A stretch of 10,550 nt of DNA from an uncultured Eubacteriales bacterium. GTDB taxonomy: Bacteria > Bacillota > Clostridia > Peptostreptococcales > Anaerovoracaceae. The first letter of the stretch is position 1. Each line of letters starts with the position of its first letter. Shown one piece after another: positions 6,272 through 10,550 of the stretch. The translations under genes were made by a program, and so were the position numbers. The notes under the pieces are model-generated. The model worked only from the letters and a program-made list of their open reading frames with translations, was not told the DNA's origin and did not search any database. The DNA lies in assembly GCA_902803185.1 (NCBI GenBank), contig CADCOV010000157.1, forward strand, positions 1 to 10,550, in the 5' to 3' direction.

Positions 6272-6309
6272 ATATCTATTCCCAAAATTATGATTTTAGG
6301 AATAGATAT
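6272..6309. repeat. Strong 38-base palindrome, candidate dif-like Xer site
   Basis: Arms of 17 bases with 16 pairs: ATATCTATTCC (6272-6282) with GGAATAGATAT (6299-6309), one C/A mismatch, then AAAAT (6284-6288) with ATTTT (6293-6297) around TATG. No T run follows on either strand, so it is not an intrinsic terminator. The central 28 bases read as 11-base arms TATTCCCAAAA and TTTTAGGAATA around TTATGA, the layout of a Xer recombination site. The AAAA/TTTT borders at the spacer recall sites used by single Xer enzymes such as XerS and XerH. The repeat is plain; the function is inference. Confidence 0.75.
6293..6305 (+). repeat. 13-base repeat copy B (ATTTTAGGAATAG)
   Basis: Exact copy of 5592-5604, 701 bases downstream in the same orientation, forming the right arm of the palindrome at 6272-6309. 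Confidence 0.7.
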
Positions 6310-6319
6310 AGATTCTCGA

Positions 6320-6341
6320 ACAGGCCCCTCTCCGGGCTTGT
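6320..6341 (+). repeat. Hairpin 5
   Basis: ACAGGCCC (6320-6327) pairs with GGGCTTGT (6334-6341), eight pairs including one G-U in plus-strand RNA, with a 6-base loop. Only CTT follows, so it is a poor terminator by itself. The left arm shares CGAACAGGCC (6318-6327 region) with the terminator at 6566. Confidence 0.5.
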
Positions 6342-6400
6342 CTTACCGTCAACTTTCGTTTGCGAACAACGATTTCGGCCGATCTCTTTTATCACAAACC

Positions 6401-6443
6401 TTATCAAAAGTACGTTGATAACTCGGAGAACTCCCCCGAAGTT
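6401..6443 (+). repeat. Two adjacent hairpins 6 and 7
   Basis: TTATCAA (6401-6407) pairs with TTGATAA (6415-6421) around a 7-base loop. AACT-CGG (6420-6426) pairs with CCG-A-AGTT (6436-6443). They overlap by two bases, so they would be alternative or stacked helices. Confidence 0.45.
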
Positions 6444-6455
6444 TTGCAAAGAAAA

Positions 6456-6482
6456 ATGCACAGCCTGTGGATGACTGTGCAT
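6456..6482. repeat. Hairpin 8, ATGCACAG/CTGTGCAT
   Basis: A perfect 8-base inverted repeat (6456-6463 with 6475-6482) around an 11-base loop that contains TGTGGATGA, one base away from an inverted DnaA box. Confidence 0.5.
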
Positions 6483-6565
6483 GTGATCTTGATTTTTCGG
6501 TTTACATTGGATCCTGGGCTTTCGACGCTCGTCCGCATCCGTGGAAAACGCTTTTGATATCTCGC

Positions 6566-6614
6566 GAACAGGCCGAAGGCCCGCCTTCCCCATCGGGGAT
6601 GGCTGTTCTTTTTT
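6566..6614 (+). terminator. Plus-strand intrinsic terminator at the end of the gene-free region
   Basis: GAACAG (6566-6571) pairs with CTGTTC (6603-6608), with CC/GG continuing inside. Two inner hairpins (GGCC-GAA-GGCC and CCCC-ATC-GGGG) form a branched top. Six T residues follow (6609-6614). The T run lies on the plus strand, so the terminator serves transcription arriving from 5567-6565. A minus-strand transcript of the transpeptidase gene would meet the same stem without a good T tract. Confidence 0.75.
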
Positions 6615-6621
6615 CGGGGGA

Positions 6622-8145
6622 CTATTCGATGACGATCTTGTCGCCGACGGAGGTCAGGTTCCAGAGCTTCTTCATGTTGGAGACCGGCATGTTCACGCAG
6701 CCGTGGGAACCGTCGTACTGCCAGATGTCTCCGCCGAAGCTGTCCCGCCAGCTGGCGTCGTGGACGCCGTAGAGGCTGCCGATGAACGGCATCCAGTAAT
6801 CCACGTGCATGCTGTAGCCCGGGCCGCTCAAATAGGTATCCGCAGTCTTCCGGTTGATATAGTAGGTGCCCGTCGGGGTCTCCGTGACGCCAGGGCCGCC
6901 GGAGACGATGTCAGACTCCAGCAGGATCTTCCCTCCTCCGATGTAGAAGAGGCGCTGCATGTCGATGTTCACGTAGATCATCGTGCCCCAGGAGGACGGA
7001 TTGAAGCCCTTGGCGAGCTTGATGTACTTGTTCTCGCCGTAGTAGCCGCTGGTGCTCGGGCTGATCGCTTTGACCGTCAGATAATAATAGGTGTCCGCGG
7101 CCATCTTGGAGGCCGGGAAGGTGTAGCTGGTGGAGGTGGTCTCACCGGCCGTGGACCAGCTGGTGCCGCCGGCCTTGCGGTACATGACCCGGTATTTGGT
7201 AGCGCCGGTCACCTTGCCCCAGGTGATCTTGTTGCCGGAGGAGGTCTCCGAGACGGACTTCAGCACCGGTGCGCTGAGCCGGGTCAGGACCTTGTTGTGC
7301 GGCGCGTAGCCGCTGATGATGGAACCGGAGCTGCCGACGCACTTGACCTGGTAATGGTACTTGGTGCCGCTGGCCACCTCATCGTCGATATAATGGGTCC
7401 CGGAGATCGTGCCTATTCTCTCCCAATCACCCGTCGTTTTTCGATATACGGCGTATTTTGAGGCTCCTGTGACCTTTCCCCACTTGAGGTTGATCCCGCC
7501 TGTGGTGTTGTAGACCGTGGTGAGGACCGGTGCTGCGGTATAGGTCTTCGTCTTCGCCTGGGAGATCACGCTGGTGCTCGGAGAGATGGTCCGCACGGCG
7601 ATCTCATACTTCTGGCCGGAGGACAGGCTCTCGTCCGGGATGGTCATGACCGTGCCCGCCGTGGTCCCGGCGGATTTCCAGCTGGAGGCGCCGGATTTGC
7701 GGTACAGGAGCTTGTATTCTGCCGCGCCCGGGACGGCGCTCCAGGTGATCTTGCAGCCCGCCGTCACGTTGGTGGCTTTGGTGACCGTCGGCGCTTCCAG
7801 GCGGGTCAGGGACTTCTTGGAGGAGAAGGCGCTCTCCTCTTCCCCCTTCACCGCAGTGACCTGGTAGGTGTACTTCGTGCCGGAGGCGGTATCCGTGTCC
7901 AGATAGAACAGGTCCGAGGTCTCCGCGACCTGTACCCTATCCGTGTCCGCCGTCTTCCGGTAGATCCGGTAGAGCGCGGCGCCGTCGGCGGCCTGCCAGG
8001 AGAGCAGCACCCCTTCCCCGTCGTTCTTGATGGAGCCCATGACCGGCGGCGTCAGATCGTCCGCGGCGTAGGCGGCCGCCATCGATCCCAGCACCAAAAC
8101 CAGGGAAAATATAATGAGAACAGATGTTCTTTTCAGTCTCTTCAT
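6622..8145 (-). CDS. Secreted L,D-transpeptidase with four Fn3-like domains and a C-terminal YkuD domain (507 aa)
   Basis: A predicted extracellular peptidoglycan cross-linking enzyme. Residues 1-27 form a signal peptide (basic start, hydrophobic core, AYA cleavage site). Four fibronectin type III-like domains follow at about 32-116, 117-205, 206-292 and 293-378, each with an 'EYKLLYRK'-like core strand. The YkuD catalytic domain spans about 388-507, with His462 (GVHDASW) and SHGCVNMP carrying His481, nucleophile Cys483 and Asn485. Known YkuD enzymes form 3-3 (meso-DAP to meso-DAP) cross-links or attach proteins; which applies here is not visible. The Fn3 array probably spaces the catalytic domain or binds wall polymers. 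AAAGG about 8 bases before the ATG is the ribosome-binding site. It lies downstream of lysA, separated by a terminator. Confidence 0.92.
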   Translation of the reverse strand: MKRLKRTSVLIIFSLVLVLGSMAAAYAADDLTPPVMGSIKNDGEGVLLSWQAADGAALYRIYRKTADTDRVQVAETSDLFYLDTDTASGTKYTYQVTAVKGEEESAFSSKKSLTRLEAPTVTKATNVTAGCKITWSAVPGAAEYKLLYRKSGASSWKSAGTTAGTVMTIPDESLSSGQKYEIAVRTISPSTSVISQAKTKTYTAAPVLTTVYNTTGGINLKWGKVTGASKYAVYRKTTGDWERIGTISGTHYIDDEVASGTKYHYQVKCVGSSGSIISGYAPHNKVLTRLSAPVLKSVSETSSGNKITWGKVTGATKYRVMYRKAGGTSWSTAGETTSTSYTFPASKMAADTYYYLTVKAISPSTSGYYGENKYIKLAKGFNPSSWGTMIYVNIDMQRLFYIGGGKILLESDIVSGGPGVTETPTGTYYINRKTADTYLSGPGYSMHVDYWMPFIGSLYGVHDASWRDSFGGDIWQYDGSHGCVNMPVSNMKKLWNLTSVGDKIVIE

Positions 8146-8159
8146 TGTGTCAGCCTTTC

Positions 8160-8186
8160 AAAAAAGGCCGCGCGAAAGGCGCGGCC
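8160..8186 (-). terminator. Intrinsic terminator between lysA and the L,D-transpeptidase gene
   Basis: On the minus strand GGCCGCGC, loop CTTTC, GCGCGGCC, then six T (8165-8160). It begins 9 bases after the lysA stop, and its T run ends 14 bases before the transpeptidase ATG, leaving almost no room for a separate promoter downstream of it. Confidence 0.9.
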
Positions 8187-8195
8187 CCATAACAG

Positions 8196-9497
8196 TTACA
8201 GGTCGTTTCTGGTGAGGTCCTCCAGGCTCTCCCGGCGGACCGCCACATAGCTCTCGTTCCCGCCCCGCAGCATGACGACCGGCGGCCGGCCGATGCGGTT
8301 ATAGTTGGAGGCCATGGAATAGTTGTAGGCGCCGGTGGTGCAGACCGCCACGGTGTCGTAGCGCTTGACCGAAGCCGGCATCTTCACGTGCTCCTGGATG
8401 ATGTCCCCGCTCTCGCAGCAGCGTCCGACCACGGAGCACTCGAACTCGCAAGGCTCGTTCATCTTGTTGGCCAGGTAGCAGGTGTAGGCGGAGCCGTACA
8501 TCAGGAACCGCGGGTTGTCCGGCATGCCTCCGTCGATGGAGACGTAGTTCTTGTAGCCCGGGATCCGCTTCACGGTGCCGCAGGTGTAGAGGGTCATGCC
8601 GGCGGCAGCGACGATGCTGCGGCCCGGCTCCATGTGGATCTCCGGGACCTCGATGCCGAGGCGCTCGCAGGTGGCTTTGACCACAGCGGCGATCTCCCCC
8701 ACCTTCTTGTCCACGTCCAGGTACGGATCGGTGTCCACGTAGCGGACGCCGTAGCCGCCGCCCAGATCCAGCTCGTCGGCCATGAAGCCCAGCTTCTCCT
8801 TCATGGAGGCGATGAACTCCAGCATGACGACCGCCGCTCTCTCGAAGACGTCGTCGGTGAAGACCTGGGAGCCCAGGTGGCAGTGGAAGCCCTTGAGTTC
8901 GATGTGCGGCATGGCGAGGGCCTCTCTGGTGATCTCCTCCGCCTGGCCCGTCTCGATGGCGGAGCCGAACTTGGAGTCCACCTGGCCGGTGGCCACCGCC
9001 GCGTAGGTGTGCGGGTCGATGCCCGGCGTCAGGCGCAGCAGCACCTTCTGGCGGATGCCCTTCTCCGCGGCCTTCTGCTCCACGACCTCGAGCTCCTCGA
9101 TGTTGTCCACGACGAAGTAGCCGACGCCGTGCTCCATGCCGAAGACGATGTCCTCGTCGGTCTTGTTGTTGCTGTGGAAATAGGCTTTGGAGAGGTCGTA
9201 GCCGGCCTTGAGGGCCGTGGCGATCTCACCGGAGGAGACGACGTCGATGCCCATCCCCTCCTCTGTCATGATCTCGTAGATCCTCTTGAAGGAGCAGGCT
9301 TTGCTGGCGTAGAGAGGCACCGCCTTCTCCCCGAAATACTTGAAAAACGCGTTCTTATAGACCCGGCAGTTCTCCCGGATCTTGTCCTCGTCCATCAGAT
9401 ACAGCGGCGTGCCGTACTGCTTCGCGAGTTCCACCGTGTCCTGTCCGGCGAAGAGCAGATGCCCGTTCGCGGAAACCGTGATGTTGTCACAGATCAT
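8196..9497 (-). CDS. lysA: Diaminopimelate decarboxylase LysA (433 aa)
   Basis: A cytoplasmic PLP enzyme (alanine racemase-like fold type III) that decarboxylates meso-diaminopimelate to L-lysine, the last step of lysine synthesis. The PLP lysine is Lys66 in YASKACS. Other signatures are GIDVVSSGE, GFHCHLGSQ, the phosphate-binding LGGGYG, MEPGRSI, and the C-terminal-domain motif RCCESGDI, whose Cys-Glu-Ser belongs to the substrate site across the dimer. GAYNYSMASNYN closes the active-site region. Length fits the family. The start is supported by AGGGGG about 10 bases upstream. It lies 27 bases downstream of purL on the same strand and is probably co-transcribed, an unusual purine/lysine pairing. 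A strong terminator follows its stop. An ornithine/arginine decarboxylase of the same fold is less likely given the CESGD motif. Confidence 0.95.
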   Translation of the reverse strand: MICDNITVSANGHLLFAGQDTVELAKQYGTPLYLMDEDKIRENCRVYKNAFFKYFGEKAVPLYASKACSFKRIYEIMTEEGMGIDVVSSGEIATALKAGYDLSKAYFHSNNKTDEDIVFGMEHGVGYFVVDNIEELEVVEQKAAEKGIRQKVLLRLTPGIDPHTYAAVATGQVDSKFGSAIETGQAEEITREALAMPHIELKGFHCHLGSQVFTDDVFERAAVVMLEFIASMKEKLGFMADELDLGGGYGVRYVDTDPYLDVDKKVGEIAAVVKATCERLGIEVPEIHMEPGRSIVAAAGMTLYTCGTVKRIPGYKNYVSIDGGMPDNPRFLMYGSAYTCYLANKMNEPCEFECSVVGRCCESGDIIQEHVKMPASVKRYDTVAVCTTGAYNYSMASNYNRIGRPPVVMLRGGNESYVAVRRESLEDLTRNDL

Positions 9498-9524
9498 TTT
9501 TCAATCCCCCTATTATCGCTTACG

Positions 9525-10550
9525 TTATTTGAAATACTCCACTGCGGAGAGGAACATGCCCATATCGAAGTCGCCCGGCACGTTGCGGTAGAGGTCCTTG
9601 CCGATGCGCTCGGAGTGGGCCATCTTGCCCAGGACCCTGCCATCCGGCGAGGTGATGCCCTCGATGCAGTGATAGGAACCGTTCGGGTTGAACTGGATCT
9701 CATCGCTGACCTTACCCTCGAGGTCCACGTACTGGGTCAGGATCTGGCCGTTCTTCGCCAGCTCCGCGATCAGCTCCTCGGAGGCCACGAACCGGCCTTC
9801 GCCGTGGGAGATCGGCGTGGTGTAGATCTCGCCGGCGTGGGTGTGCTTCATCCACGGAGACTTGTTGGAGGCGATCCTCGTGCGGATCAGCTTTGACTGG
9901 TGGCGGCCGATCTCGTTATAGGTCAGGGTCGCGCAGGTCTCATCCATGTCGCGGATCTCGCCGTACGGCACGAGGCCCAGCTTGATCAAAGCCTGGAAGC
10001 CGTTGCAGATGCCTGCCATCAGGCCGTCCCGGTTGTTCAGGAGATCCATGACCGCCTCTTTGATCTCCGCGTTGCGGAAGAAGGCGGTGATGAACTTCGC
10101 GGAGCCGTCCGGCTCGTCGCCGCCGGAGAAGCCGCCCGGGATGAAGATCATCTGGGAGCCGCGGATCTTCTCGGTGAAGGCTTCCACGGACCTGGAGACC
10201 GCTTCCGGATCCAGGTTGTTCAAAACGAAGATCTCCGGATCGGCGCCCGCGTCGCGGAAGGCCTTGGCGCTGTCGTATTCGCAGTTGGTGCCCGGGAAGA
10301 CCGGGATCAGGACCTTCGGGCTGGCGACCTTGATCGCCGCGTGCGGTCTGGAGGCATCCTCGTAGGTGTAAACTTCGGTCTTTGTCTGCGCCGTCTCGAT
10401 GTTGCAGGCGTAGACCGGCTCCAGCTTGCCTTCATACACCTCATTGAGCTGTTCGAGCGGGATGCTGCAGCCGCCCTTGACGATGGCCTGCTCTTCCGTC
10501 GTGCAGCCCAGCAGGACCGCGCCTTCCGGAAGCGCGGCACCCTCTGCCAG
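9525..10550 (-). CDS. purL: Phosphoribosylformylglycinamidine synthase, C-terminal end with glutamine amidotransferase domain (partial, about 341 residues visible)
   Basis: FGAM synthase converts FGAR, glutamine and ATP to FGAM in purine synthesis. The frame stays open to the window edge. The first 37 codons seen (10550-10440) complete the synthetase C-terminal part, and the class I glutamine amidotransferase domain follows. That domain starts at KVLIPVFPGTNCEYDSA and contains the oxyanion segment IPGGFSGGDEP, nucleophile Cys in GICNGFQAL (codon 10007-10005), and His/Glu in KMAHSER (codons 9617-9615 and 9611-9609). The synthetase and amidase are therefore fused in one polypeptide, as in E. 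coli PurL and many Clostridia, unlike the separate PurS/PurL/PurQ of Bacillus. The valine codon GTG at 10439 could be mistaken for a start but is internal. The gene continues upstream outside the window; lysA follows after 27 bases. Confidence 0.95.
   Translation of the reverse strand: MAEGAALPEGAVLLGCTTEEQAIVKGGCSIPLEQLNEVYEGKLEPVYACNIETAQTKTEVYTYEDASRPHAAIKVASPKVLIPVFPGTNCEYDSAKAFRDAGADPEIFVLNNLDPEAVSRSVEAFTEKIRGSQMIFIPGGFSGGDEPDGSAKFITAFFRNAEIKEAVMDLLNNRDGLMAGICNGFQALIKLGLVPYGEIRDMDETCATLTYNEIGRHQSKLIRTRIASNKSPWMKHTHAGEIYTTPISHGEGRFVASEELIAELAKNGQILTQYVDLEGKVSDEIQFNPNGSYHCIEGITSPDGRVLGKMAHSERIGKDLYRNVPGDFDMGMFLSAVEYFK

Larger units (their letters stand above)
5567..6621. other. Long stretch without a convincing gene, rich in inverted repeats
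   Basis: About 1.05 kb between the LysM gene and the 3' end of the L,D-transpeptidase gene. Short open frames exist on both strands (for example minus 5595-5897 and 5563-5811, plus 5811-5981 and 6193-6474). None has a Shine-Dalgarno site, a recognisable domain or the codon pattern of the flanking genes. It is visibly less GC-rich than the genes. It contains several hairpins with compensating structure (listed separately), a consensus -10 at 6185 and a plus-strand terminator at 6566-6614. Candidate readings are a large structured RNA, a decayed mobile element or both. No tRNA, tmRNA, SRP RNA, RNase P RNA or rRNA signature was recognised. Confidence 0.6.

Noticed and set aside
6272..6309. Large palindrome as an intrinsic terminator
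   Set aside because: Neither strand has a T run after the stem.
6388..6474. Cluster of DnaA-box-like motifs (TTATCAAAA, TTATCAACG and TCATCCACA on the minus strand)
   Set aside because: Only one is within a single mismatch of TTATCCACA. There is no AT-rich unwinding element and no dnaA/dnaN nearby, so an origin or titration site is not supported.
8388..9896. Very long open frame (502 codons) antisense to lysA and purL, and a similar 422-codon frame antisense to the ynbB-like gene (3219-4487)
   Set aside because: Typical shadow frames in GC-rich genes. No start signals or domains, and the sense strands encode certain proteins.
1..10550. CRISPR arrays, tRNA or rRNA genes, insertion sequences with transposase, riboswitches upstream of lysA
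   Set aside because: Looked for and not seen. The lysA leader is only 27 bases and there are no regularly spaced repeats.

Overview
The window looks like a chromosomal segment from a GC-rich member of the Clostridia (Bacillota). The evidence is the gene order mutL-miaA-(recombinase)-ynbB-like, a small LysM/membrane protein of the YneA type behind LexA-like operators, a purL whose glutamine amidotransferase domain is fused to the synthetase, and a secreted Fn3/YkuD L,D-transpeptidase. I cannot fix the family or genus from sequence alone. An anaerobic gut or rumen clostridium with meso-diaminopimelate peptidoglycan is the most natural guess.

Left half, plus strand: 2-5130 is one tightly packed operon. 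It holds the 3' part of mutL (mismatch repair), miaA (tRNA i6A37 synthesis), a tyrosine recombinase resembling single-protein Xer enzymes, a PLP enzyme of the YnbB/methionine gamma-lyase family, and a VTT/TVP38-type membrane protein. Genes overlap or nearly touch, and the operon closes with an intrinsic terminator at 5129-5153. A strong promoter follows (TTGACT-17-TATGAT). Two related palindromic GAAC-type operators flank it, one just upstream of the -35 and one over the expected start site. It drives a 101-residue LysM protein very like the SOS cell-division inhibitor YneA.

Middle: 5567-6621 holds no convincing protein gene. It is rich in inverted repeats, including a near-perfect 38-base palindrome, and ends in a plus-strand intrinsic terminator. 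A 13-base direct repeat marks two points 701 bases apart. This is the most unusual part of the window. It may encode a large structured RNA, carry a dif-like recombination site for the nearby Xer-like enzyme, be a decayed Xer-integrated element, or combine these.

Right half, minus strand: purL (C-terminal end only), lysA and an L,D-transpeptidase gene read leftward. purL and lysA are 27 bases apart. A strong GC hairpin terminator lies between lysA and the transpeptidase gene, so the latter is either expressed by readthrough or from a promoter I could not see. The last two share chemistry: LysA consumes meso-diaminopimelate, and YkuD enzymes in such organisms join diaminopimelate residues in peptidoglycan.
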